A DNA stretch of 12,185 nucleotides from assembly GCF_019649055.1 (NCBI RefSeq), contig NW_026570303.1, positions 622,001-634,185 on the forward strand, in the 5' to 3' direction. Shown one piece after another: positions 1-8,868 of this stretch. This DNA is from Paramacrobiotus metropolitanus. Lineage: Eukaryota > Tardigrada > Eutardigrada > Parachela > Macrobiotidae. The stretch's first letter is position 1. Each line of letters begins with the position of its first letter. The translations under genes and the position numbers were made by a program. The notes under the pieces are model-generated. The model worked only from the letters and a program-made list of their open reading frames with translations, did no database searches and was not told where the DNA came from.

Positions 1-789
1 ATAACGGTATGCGGTTTTGTTGCGGCTGTTGTGGCGAATGAGGAGCGATTTTTATCGGCATATTTGGCTAATGCCATAAGTGTCGTGGTGTTTGGTGCGT
101 ACCTCTGTTGTTTGATACCGATGGTCGGAGCGTACGAAGAGGTTTGTCGATCAAACTGGATGTCGCAATGCTTCTCGTGTTTCTCGTCATGGGACATGAA
201 TATGCATTGTCTGCCGTAGTAAAATATCAATGGTTCTTGCAGACCGTAAAAGTCAATTTTGCCCTGCACAAGCTCATGGAGCAGTTGCAGTCCGTTTTTG
301 GAGCGTTTGCTTACCAAGTACGTACTGAACACACACCATGAGTGGCCCGTCGCCTACGCTGATCACCAAATTTGGTTTGTACATTGTGCGGTTTTCGTAG
401 AAAGAGGGACTGGAGTCATATGTTGCACATTTCATTACCCTGATCCGAGATCAGCCAGTAGTTTTCAGTGGAGCCGAGCTGTTCCACGTAACCAGAAGTT
501 TCCTTGCCGGCGTAAGTGACCTCGAGATTTTTGTTATCATTTCCCTAGGCCGACAATACCTGGCGTGAGCAATGCTATGAAAATTTGATTGACACTGTTC
601 TTGCAGACGATTACATTTGTTATTTCCTCTGCCATTGTGCTTCGTGAGGTTATGCAACGAACCGAAGACAACCATCAAGTTCTCGCGACCTGCAATCCTG
701 TTAATACCACTGCGGCCCTCCTAGCGTCTGCAGCGAACTCATCTTGGCTTACTGATTTTTGTACTAACTCCAATCATACAGCAATCTGA
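1..789 (+). CDS. Gustatory-receptor-like chemoreceptor, C-terminal exons (5' partial)
   Basis: The proposed exons are 1-141, 243-317, 401-511 and 607-789 (TGA), all joined in phase 0. Donors are GAG|GTTTGT, CAA|GTACGT and GGC|GTAAGT; acceptors are TTCTTGCAG, TTTTCGTAG and TTCTTGCAG. The first exon ends in a hydrophobic segment (AISVVVFGAYLCCLIPMVG, probable TM6). A cytosolic stretch of about 50 residues follows, then FSGAELFHVTRSFLAG and TITFVISSAIVL, which fit the loop-plus-TM7 signature of insect gustatory receptors. The classic TYxxxxxQF motif is degenerate here. Several phase-0 introns near the C-terminus are a known hallmark of this family. The tail after TM7 is unusually long, about 45 residues, with three NxS/T sequons. 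Insect receptors of this type place the C-terminus outside the cell, so glycosylation is possible. The N-terminal part lies left of the window. It could instead be a divergent odorant receptor. The family call is by eye; the first donor is the weakest junction. Confidence 0.6.
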
Positions 790-867
790 AAATTTCTTAA
801 TTTTTATAGTTACAAAACTTTTGTGTCCACAATGCGATTCTGTACCTCAATGCCGTTTGTACCGTAA

Positions 868-878
868 TTTAATTTAAT
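868..878 (-). terminator. Candidate poly(A) signal of zinc transporter A
   Basis: Two overlapping ATTAAA hexamers are read on the minus strand downstream of the transporter A stop codon. ATTAAA is the commonest natural variant of AATAAA. The region is AT-rich, so chance occurrence is likely enough to keep confidence low. Confidence 0.25.
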
Positions 879-912
879 AACCACACGTGCGTCGTGCGGT
901 ACGTACGTGTAT

Positions 913-944
913 CTGTATTTTAACGAATTCGAGTTAAAATACAG
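913..944. repeat. 32-bp near-perfect palindrome
   Basis: Arms CTGTATTTTAAC (913-924) and GTTAAAATACAG (933-944) are perfect 12-bp reverse complements around an 8-bp centre that contains GAATTC. It lies in the shared 3' region of two convergent genes. As RNA it would form a stable hairpin from either strand. No function is known to me. Confidence 0.7.
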
Positions 945-1120
945 TAATGGCTGCACTTTACCATAACAGTAATAGGTAATTATCACAGACAGTTGCGGCT
1001 GGTTTGCTATTGAAACCATATATTTGAAAAACACTCAACTGGCAGCGTTAGAAAGTTGTAATTTATAAAATTTAAACAGAGTGCAAGGTCACTCGTTCCC
1101 TTAAGGCCAGGCATTGTGTG

Positions 1121-3795
1121 TCAAAGACGCTCTTCGTGTCCATCGTCCGAATATCCACTGTTGCGCCTTCCTTGTGACCTTATCGATATCGGTGTGTGAT
1201 TTTCAGATGGGGGTGTCTGAGGCAGATTCCGCACGTTCAGTTGCATCGGCGCCGGCGGAGCGAGATATTTCACGGATACGGCGTTCGGTCCGGTGCTACC
1301 GGACAGTGAGCGGCGTGTAGAGATGTTGCCGTCGGAAGATGAATGGCGCAGTGCTACTGGAGTTCGCATTGGAGATGGCTGACAGCAGCGATCCTGGACG
1401 CATTTATCATCCGAATCTGGACAGGTGATACCACAAAATGCCGGGTCTAATCTGATGTTGTCTTGGTAATTGCTGCCCACCTGCAAATAAATTCGTTAAA
1501 AGCAACAGAGAACTGTACATAAAAGCGGCAGATAGGAAAGAGAGAAACAGACATCGTCAAATTCCGGCTGTATTGTGGTAGAATGGATTCCTTCGTTGTG
1601 GAAAAATTGTTTAATGCGGTTCGCCGCACGCTGGTATTCCTGGTAATCCCGACACCAGATATGTGCAGATGCGACAATCTTGCTGCCGGCTAATTGCCAA
1701 ATATGCAATTCGTGTACAGCAAGAACACCATCAACCTGATCACAAACATAAAATCATTTATTACAACCTTAGTGAAAACTTACAGATAAGTAACAGCATT
1801 GCATTTAATGTTTAGCCTATCGGGTGCATAGTTAAATAAACTGTTACCTTTTCTAAGCGTGCTTTGACATCCTTCGCCTTCATATGCAGTGGAACGGTTT
1901 GCAACAGAATTAGTGCCGATGACCGAACTAAGAGTAAGAAAGTAAAAATACTTTAAAAACAGATATGCGCATATTACCACACCTTTAATTTGCCAAAATG
2001 AATTATTTTAAGAACGCAAAGTACGAGTGCTTACGTAATGGAATCGTCATGGACAGGATGACTATCACGCTGACTAAACTGCAATCAGGCAACCTCATTA
2101 TTAGTGTATATTAGGTTATCAGTTATCGCCTATCGCAGTGTTCGACTAATTGTTAACTATGCCAGCATCATCTCGCAGTACCTCAGTGCGGGGTCAATGT
2201 AGTGTCGGTAATCCCAGTCAGTCAGCCAGATGACCAAAGCGGCAACCATGACGATCACCGATCCCAGTGCATCACCGGCAACATGCAAGAAAACACCATG
2301 CATGTTCATCTGTGATCCACTTTTTCCTTTCCCTTCAAAAGATTTGGTAATCTTTATCATACACTTCAGAATTACGGATGCAATACAGTGTATAAAATAC
2401 CATTGGGCTTCTTGTCTGAATGATCGTGGTGATGGTCATGACCGTGGCCGTGGTGGTGGCCATGGTCGTGGTGACTCTGGTCATGTGCGACCGCAACTGT
2501 CGTAGTTTGACCATCGGACTGAACCATTAAATCTTCGGTGTGAATGTCCCCATCCGTATGACTGTGAATGTGCGAGTGACCATGTCCATGATGATCATGA
2601 TCTGCAATAATTCGTTTACTTAGACTCCACATTGTGCAAACCAGAACCAGTAGCACCGCACAGCATTAAAATTATTTTCTGAATAAGTAGCTTCAAATAT
2701 TATTATGAATTCTGCTCAACGTCCACTCATCTCGATATATCGCGATACATAAACGTACATCTGGATATATCGACGCAGCCACAAGACTAATGCGCTTCAT
2801 TATTTAAAAATTAGCATTATAACTAAAAAGCTCTAATGGTAAGCAGCAGTACTTTAATTGTGAACATGTCCATATACAGCCGCAGTGCACGCCGCACTGC
2901 ACGGCATAGTAGCTGCTTGATCATTGTATGTTGCAAACCATAATAATGTTTTATTAATTTTGGTGTTACTACAATACATACTTATCACCATATGTATCTG
3001 TAGAGAGTTTTTTTCGTGTTGAATATAAATTGCATTCAAATACAACATATATGTTCTTTGATCAAGTACAACACATGCAATATGCACAGTATATGCATTC
3101 CGGCAGCGGGAAATCTTAAGGAAATGAGCTACATTTCCATAACGCTTGGAGATGACGTAATATTTACCGGCAAGTTAAACAGAACTCCCCGCTCACTGAA
3201 ACTTCAGGTACCGTACACAGAAGCAGTTTATAGGTTAACTACTGTATAAGGACCATTTGTTATCTAACGGCTTACTATAAAAACTATGAGACATATTTGT
3301 ATTGTGCTTGTGTTTTGCTCTGTCCTACCGTGAAATAGGACCAATCCGATAAGATTAACGGCCAATCCGACTCCGCCCACGATGAGTACCAATTCTGGGT
3401 TCTCGACCTTAACATCCTCCGTAAATCGCTGGATGGCTTCAATAAAGATGGAGAAACACAGCGCACACAAAAACACCGCATTAACTAATGCTCCCAGGAC
3501 TTCCATTCTGGCCCAACCAAATGTATTTTTCTCCGATGTTTTCTTGGCAATCTGTGTTACGTAAGAAGGTAAACCAAAACATCACGGGAACAGTTTCTCC
3601 AAGAGTATAATTTTTGAAATTTACCCGCACGGAAAAAAGCCCAACAACCAACGCCATAACATCGGATAACATGTGAAAAGAATCGGCAACTAGTGCCATG
3701 GAATTCGTGGCGTATCCGACAACTAATTCCACCAGGAAGAATCCGCCGGTTAACACCAACATGGCCGAAATTCTTACTGATTTTCCGAATTTCAT
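1121..3795 (-). CDS. ZnT1-like zinc transporter, tandem copy A (SLC30A1/ZnT63C type)
   Basis: Eight exons on the minus strand: 3795-3625, 3551-3329, 2601-2401, 2332-2182, 2078-2035, 1927-1848, 1735-1553 and 1480-1121 (stop). They join in frame to 470 residues. This is a cation diffusion facilitator that should export cytosolic zinc, probably at the plasma membrane. Six membrane segments are visible. The zinc site is formed by H41/D45 (SFHMLSD, TM2) and H215/D219 (HVAGD, TM5). Between TM4 and TM5 (about 132-198) is a His-rich loop with two clusters, the second very dense (HHDHGHHHGHGHDHHHDH). The CDF cytosolic domain spans about 291-351 (LAVHELHIWQLAG, IHSTTIQPEF). It is followed by a Cys-rich patch (PAFCGITCPD, DRCC) and an 80-residue Ser/Pro/Arg-rich tail. 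Length is close to animal ZnT1 (about 500). The start is the first ATG of the frame, aligned with copy B. All junctions are GT-AG; intron 7 has a weak GTCTGT donor. The N-terminus could be extended by an unseen 5' exon. Confidence 0.9.
2602..3328 (-). other. Expanded intron 2 of zinc transporter A
   Basis: This 727-bp intron separates the exon ending TM4 from the His-rich loop exon. The equivalent intron in copy B is only 164 bp. It is AT-rich with no long reading frame homologous to anything recognised. It contains a small perfect inverted repeat, GCAGTGC at 2882-2888 with GCACTGC at 2894-2900. I found no terminal inverted repeats that would mark an inserted element. Confidence 0.75.
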
Positions 3796-4641
3796 TTTAG
3801 CCGGATTCTGGTAAGTTTATCAAATCAAAATCGGCACTCGTATATGACTTCCAGATTGTAACTTGCAAAAACACGCGGGTGACGATTGTGATTGAATCGA
3901 CCAGGTAAAGATTTCCGTAAAGTCTCGTCTTGTAACACTTGTATGTATTTCGAGCTCTCTGTCATGCTGGATTAGGAAGCCTATACACTGAAATACATGT
4001 GTATGTTATCTTTTTATGAGTTTGACGAAATGTCTTGATAAGCGCTGATGTTTCCCATAAAACTTCCGTTATATGTTTATCTATGCAAAACAAGAAACGA
4101 AGAGTGCTGTGTTGTGGTGTATTTGTGAAGAGGTTAAATTCCAGGTGTTATCAGAAATATAGCTGATTGGATCAATCATTTGTAGCGGGCTTAATACATT
4201 ATAGATATAGGTGAATAGCAACAGTATTGACATATCTACAGATCGGTCCTACCTTTTGACCGCGACGCAAAGTAGCTTTTTCGCTTGGTTACTTTGCTGG
4301 TTGATTTCCGTAGCATTGTCGCCACTGTAGAGTACGTACTCGAGTAACCAAATTGGGTAACAATTATAAGCATTTAGATTCGTTGAGTGTCAACTGTGTA
4401 GTTGTAAAACCACGACCCTTGACGGCTACAGTCACTGTCCTTAGAGACGACAGAGTAGACATTTTCCGGCCGCAAAATCGAGCAGTATACCTCTACCAGT
4501 TGTTTTTAAAACAAAACCATTTCACCGTATCAGCGCCAGTTAGCCAAAATTGCAATGCGGATCGATTCCGCACCTTTCATGCGACATGATCTGAGTCCTG
4601 CAGTGTACAGCCAAGTGTAGTATCGATATGCTTATTAGACA

Positions 4642-5136
4642 TTAAAAGGGCTTCATGCAACAACCCTTGCAGTCGACGAGGTGTCCGAGTATATAATTAT
4701 TTATAATACCGCAGTTATACAATACCGTTGTAGGATGCACAAAATGTCGACAAACGGGTTGCTGACGGTGGGCGCCCGCGGTGGACGCCGCCCGATCCCC
4801 GTCAGTATAAATGTGGCGAAATCTGTAGTCGTATCGGCACAAGGCTGGTTCTTGACCGTTACCTGGCTGGATCAGGGATGGGTGGCTGTTTCGCTGCAGG
4901 GGGACCATCGCTTTCATTCCTAAATAACTAACGGTGAACTCTCTTCGTTCTCGCGGCTCTGTTGTTGCTGCTTCGATATGGACAAGACCCTCCCGTGCAA
5001 CTGCTCGTCTCCTGGACCGGGTCACTATGGCGCTATCGTATAGCTCGAAATCGGGCCTAATGAATGTATTGATACGATGTAGTCCACATTCGATCAACTC
5101 ATCTGTTTGCTCTTGTGCAAAGAATTTACTAGATTA
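4642..5136 (-). CDS. Unrecognised open frame between the transporter copies
   Basis: A minus-strand frame stays open for about 165 codons, with its first ATG at 5097 (151 residues). Local GC is higher than the flanks, and the composition looks protein-like (ELIECGLHRINTFIRPDFEL, then a Glu/Arg-rich stretch). I recognise no family, no signal peptide and no membrane segment. It does not resemble the tail of either zinc transporter. A donor-like CCAG|GTAACG occurs inside it, near 4867. No suitable acceptor was found just upstream: every frame after the TTTTTTTCGTCAG near 5150 stops quickly. It could be an exon of a gene I cannot assemble, an alternative 3' exon of copy B, a decayed gene, or chance. 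Confidence 0.25.
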
Positions 5137-5257
5137 CTAACGGTTTACTCATCCTGACGAAAAAAATTTGAAATTGGCTTATTACATACTGTCGAAGTAT
5201 CTTCGGCAGACAGTTTAAGAAGCGAAGACGAGCGGGAAAGCTTTCTCTGTAGCTAAT

Positions 5258-5263
5258 TTTAAT
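5258..5263 (-). terminator. Candidate poly(A) signal of zinc transporter B
   Basis: ATTAAA on the minus strand, about 185 nt downstream of the copy B stop codon. The placement is plausible, but a single variant hexamer in AT-rich DNA is weak evidence. Confidence 0.22.
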
Positions 5264-5445
5264 CACTAATTCTGATTCTGTTTTAACCAATATTCCGTAA
5301 ATCACAGTTGTTAAGACATCATCTACTGTTTCACGATGTGATAATGTCGGTTCTGACAATGAGACAGATACCGTACGCTAAACTGAAACGGTGCTGATTT
5401 AGTGGAGGCGCGCACAAAGCCGTCGATACCGCATTTAGCGCGACA

Positions 5446-7306
5446 CTACCGGAATGTCGGCAAGTGGGTACCGCCGTTCGCTTCCGAAATCACATGTAGC
5501 AGTGGTGTAGACTGACAGCATCGGTCCTTGGCGCATTCAACATCGGAATCGGGACAGGGTAAACCGCAGAATGCCGGGTCTAGCTTAATATTGTTCTCGT
5601 AATTGTTGCCAACCTGTGAACGAAGTACGGTAGGTATTGTACATACAGTATACGTACATGTAGTTTGAAAACTGAATCGGGCACAGCATCAACAGTACCT
5701 CATTGAATTCTGCTTGAATTGTTGTAGAATGGATCCCTTCGTCGTGAAAAAACTGCTTGATGCGACTGGCTGCGCGCTGGTATTCCGGATAACTTCCACA
5801 CCATACATGTGCGGATGCAACGATTTTATTTCCGGCCAACTGCCAAATATGCAGCTCGTGCACAGCAAGAACGCCGTCAAGCTACAAGCAAACCTTAAGT
5901 TGCACTTCGAGTTCCAGCGACAAACTCTTTTATGTCGACTACCTTTTCTAAACGTTCTTTGAGGTCCTTGGCTTTCATATGCAAGGGAACAGTCTGTAGC
6001 AAGATCAGAGAAGATGATCGCACTGCAAAGACGAAATGTTCTAGGTTAAATTAAAAGGAAGAGAAAATTTTGGGTTATTCGTACAAGCGTCGACCTGCTG
6101 ATGGGTTTATGTAGCACAACAAAGAGCTCAAAAGTTCGCGAAGCGGTGTAGCTTACGCAACGGTATCGTCATGACCAGAATGACTACGACGGTAACCAAA
6201 CTGTAATGCCATCAAATTATTGTTAGAATATGATCATGGTGTTGTCATGACGTGCTTCCCGTGCTTGGAGTACCTTAGTGCAGGATCGATATAATGCTTG
6301 TACTTCCAATCGGTAAGCCAGATGACCAGAGCGGCTATTATTACAACCACCGACCCCAGAGCATCACCGGCCACGTGCAGGAAAAGTCCATACATGTTCA
6401 GATGTGATCCACGTTTTGCTGTAAAAGAATGTCGTCCCTTGTATAAATAAATAATTAACTGATACTCGCTGTGATAGCTACCTACTTTTGGCTGGTTGCT
6501 TCTGTTTTACATTATTCGAAATACGCTGATTACTATCTGAGAATGGCGACTCAGGCGGAGTAGGAGATTCTTGATTATCTGGCTGGATCATCAGATCTTC
6601 GGTGTGAACGTCACCATCAGCATGGCTGTGAATGCCATGAGAGTGACCGTGGCCTTGATGCCCATGACCTGCAATATAACGCATAAAGTATACTTAATGA
6701 TATCGATCTTAATCATGGTCGAAACTGCTTTCAGAATTTGCAGCTCGTGGATTAGCGTGGGGTAATGGTTATATTACATACTGGTAAAACTAGGATACAC
6801 ACTAATCTTGCTTGGTTTTCGATCTATCTTACCGTGAAACAGCACTAGACCAATAATATTGACGGCCAGTCCGACTGCGCCCACGATGAGTACAAGTTCT
6901 GGGCTTTCAACATCCACATCCTCCGTAAACCGATGTAGAGCTTCCAGAACGATGGAGAAACATAATGCACAGAGAAAAACCGCATTGATGAGCGCTCCTA
7001 AGACATCCATTCTGGCCCAGCCGAATGTATTTTTCTCCGATGTTTTCCTGGCAATCTGTGTACAAATACCCCGCACGTCAATTTAAGGACAAAAAAGGAT
7101 AATAAATTGCCAGAGAATGGTTTTTCGTAGCTTACCCTCACGGATAGCAGGCCGACGGTCAATGCCATTACGTCCGATAACATGTGGAAGGAATTGGCAA
7201 CCAGCGCCATGGAATTCGTGGCGTACCCCACAATCAACTCCACAAAGAACAATGAGCCGGTCAGCACCAGCATAGTCGAAATCCTCACCGTTTTTCCAAA
7301 CTTCAT
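5446..7306 (-). CDS. ZnT1-like zinc transporter, tandem copy B
   Basis: Eight minus-strand exons: 7306-7136, 7055-6833, 6668-6486, 6418-6274, 6200-6157, 6022-5943, 5881-5699 and 5613-5446 (TAG). They join in frame to 398 residues. Intron positions and phases are identical to copy A (0,1,1,2,1,0,0), so the two arose by tandem duplication. Exons 1, 2, 5, 6 and 7 have the same lengths as in A. The zinc ligands H41/D45 (SFHMLSD) and H207/D211 (HVAGD) are intact, as is the CDF cytosolic domain (LAVHELHIWQLAG, IHSTTIQAEF). Differences from A: residue 38 is Asn (VANSF) where A and most CDF proteins have Asp; the loop (132-192) keeps only the first His cluster and then turns Ser/Pro/Gln-rich; the C-terminal exon stops soon after the Cys patch (PAFCGLPCPD, DRCC). 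The start is the first ATG in frame, matching A. It is likely a functional metal exporter, though specificity or regulation may have shifted. Confidence 0.9.
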
Positions 7307-7914
7307 AATGTTAACGTTTGAAAAACAGCTTTTCACAAGTCACCGGGTGTTGATTATCTTGCTACTGAAGGCAAGTTGCAACCTGTGATCACGCAGTTTC
7401 TTCAATTTTTACATCGAAAAAGTTTGTTAAAGCCCACGCGGCGGTACATATGATACCAGGCATCTGTACCGGCCGGTATGCCCCAGGGCTCTCGAGGTGT
7501 GCCAAATTCGGCATGTATCGATGTTCATCCAATCGCTACCGCTTTAATATATGCTATGATTACTGTGTAATATTTCGACAGTTATGCACAGTATAGCGGC
7601 AGTTACCGCCGAGTTTTTTTCCTACTTGCATAGCAGTATAGGCATAAATTATTACAGGTAGGGCATTCTGCACAATTTAATACAGTGTACACGTGCAAAC
7701 TTGCCATCAGACTTAGAGTACAAACACGTGCAGATAAATTGATGAACACAGACCGACATAAATTATAGTCAAAAAGAGGGAGGTATTTCTTAAATTTATC
7801 ACGCTATTTCCTGTCCAAAGGCCAACCAGTCTGCGGATGCATTAAACGCAAATGCTAGTATTTCACATGACCGAAGAGAAAATGCTTCACTGTGTCGTAG
7901 TGTTTTATTTACTA
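7307..7914. other. Upstream region of zinc transporter B
   Basis: No gene is seen here. The stretch should contain the promoter and 5' UTR of copy B. A TATA-like TATATTAA can be read on the minus strand near 7555-7545, about 240 nt before the start codon. A 12-bp palindrome TACCGGCCGGTA is present near 7467-7478. I looked for metal-response elements (TGCRCNC) and found none here. Confidence 0.4.
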
Positions 7915-8465
7915 CTGTATTCGCTCGCACATCTTGAACCACAGAGTCTGTGTACGGGAAAAACGCGCATTCAATATACACACTCTAACCGGGCCAAATG
8001 CGCGATTCGCGATTTGATAAATTTCTGATGTCTTTGCAACATCTGCTCTGGAGAACTTCTTGAATATTAAAAAAAATTAGAGCTCTAAGAATTTTTAATC
8101 ATGCTTATGCTCGAAAGCAGCCATTAACATACAGCTTTGCCGTAAGCACGAGTTACAAACTGATTTGTTGTGGTTTTTGGGGTGCCCCTGGAGGGGGAGG
8201 GGTACGTTCAGCGTCAACATTCTTGATGGCGATGAACCACAGACAATTCGAGCTTTCAGCTAGAGAACCTTTTTTTCCAGAGTGAACTGCCATTTAAATG
8301 AAAAGTCTTGATTTATTGGATAAATTCACAAGAAGAACTGTTCATCTTGAAACCAAATGAGCAATATTTCGTAGTCGTGCATTTTGCCCGGTTAGAGTGT
8401 GTATACTGAATGCGTGTTTTTCCCGTACACACACTCTGTGGTTCAAGATGTGCGAGCGAATACAG
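7915..8465. mobile_element. Foldback/MITE-like element with 91-bp terminal inverted repeats
   Basis: The left arm 7915-8005 and right arm 8375-8465 are inverted copies, both starting CTGTATTCGCTCGCACATC read inward, with 5 mismatches in 91 positions. The 369-bp interior has no reading frame for a transposase. TA flanks both ends (7913-7914 and 8466-8467), as expected for the TA target duplication of Tc1/mariner-type elements. The interior holds a G-rich stretch with runs at 8179-8182, 8193-8197 and 8199-8202. The element probably moved using a transposase supplied elsewhere. Family assignment is inference from the TA flanks alone; arm symmetry is direct observation. Confidence 0.75.
8312..8317 (-). 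terminator. AATAAA poly(A) hexamer inside the foldback element
   Basis: A perfect AATAAA is read on the minus strand, about 550 nt after the stop of the small secreted-peptide gene. I found no canonical AATAAA closer to that stop. The peptide transcript may therefore end inside the mobile element. This is positional inference only. Confidence 0.25.
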
Positions 8466-8868
8466 TAATAGTCGTAGCAACTCACTTTTAAATACGAGTA
8501 ATTTGACGATGCTGCCACACAGGGCGCAAAACGTACCGTACAATACAAAAACCACCGTATAACACGGTAAATTAAGTCGAATGTCTTCGAAAAATGTCGA
8601 CAACTATCGCGGATTTTTAGATTTCTAAGAAACCAAAGTCACGCTATTAACCTAACGCGCGCTAAATCACGCAGATAATTACATAAGCAAAGAAAGAATA
8701 GGGATATTTACACAGACTAGACATAATAATCTTGCACAGCTCCCCCAGGTGGTGATCTGTTACGTACTGATGCAGGCTTTAAATGGAATCGAAAACTGCT
8801 TGAATAAGGATCTCGGGAAGATGGAGTTCGATAGCAATTTGAGTGACTGTCTCTCCTTTTGACTTCTT
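8466..8868. other. Region downstream of the small peptide gene
   Basis: No gene is recognised here. If the peptide gene uses the AATAAA at 8317-8312, this would be its 3' UTR. A 96-codon minus-strand frame ending at 8313 begins here, but it runs straight through the inverted-repeat arm and resembles no known protein. Confidence 0.4.

Larger units (their letters stand above)
790..1120. other. Convergent 3' intergenic spacer
   Basis: This AT-rich spacer lies between the stop codons of two converging genes, the receptor on + and zinc transporter A on -. It should hold both 3' UTRs. On the minus strand two overlapping ATTAAA hexamers occur at 878-868, about 245 nt after the stop of transporter A, and are candidate poly(A) signals. 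No convincing AATAAA was seen for the receptor gene. A near-perfect palindrome sits at 913-944. Confidence 0.5.
3796..5445. other. Spacer between the two zinc transporter copies
   Basis: This region must contain the 3' UTR of copy B and the promoter of copy A, both transcribed leftwards. A possible poly(A) signal for B (ATTAAA on the minus strand, 5263-5258) lies about 185 nt after its stop. A 12-bp perfect palindrome GAGTACGTACTC is at 4330-4341, flanked by GGTTACT (4287-4293) and AGTAACC (4343-4349), so it can fold further. No clear TATA box was found upstream of A. The only sizeable reading frame is the orphan one at 4642-5136. Confidence 0.5.

Noticed and set aside
108-341. 77-codon plus-strand frame read as one exon
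   Set aside because: Only its end (243-317) fits the receptor. The front part overlaps a TM-like segment in another frame and is better explained as an intron ending in TTCTTGCAG.
2230-2505. Plus-strand ORF with Arg/Gly/Asp-rich stretch (RGDGHDRGRGGGHGRG)
   Set aside because: It is the antisense reading of the His-rich loop codons of transporter A and crosses its intron 3.
3382-3564. Plus-strand ORF antisense to exon 2 of transporter A (and the matching one at 6859-7086 in B)
   Set aside because: Both are mirror frames of a strongly conserved coding exon on the minus strand; their similarity to each other follows from the homology of the exons.
5129-5359. 76-codon minus-strand frame upstream of the orphan frame
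   Set aside because: I tried to splice it to the orphan frame. The only GT-AG pair nearby gives a 36-bp intron, and every frame beyond the acceptor stops at once.
5407-5413. TGCGCGC on the minus strand, matching the metal-response element core TGCRCNC
   Set aside because: A single 7-bp match in the 3' region of B, over 1.5 kb from the start of A, with no second copy; expected by chance.
7307-7336. N-terminal extension of transporter B by ten residues
   Set aside because: The longer frame begins at GTG, not ATG. The first ATG (7306) aligns exactly with the start of copy A.
8313-8603. 96-codon minus-strand frame with a hydrophobic segment
   Set aside because: Half of it is the inverted-repeat arm of the foldback element, and the same peptide stretch appears from the other arm on the opposite strand, so it is a repeat artefact.
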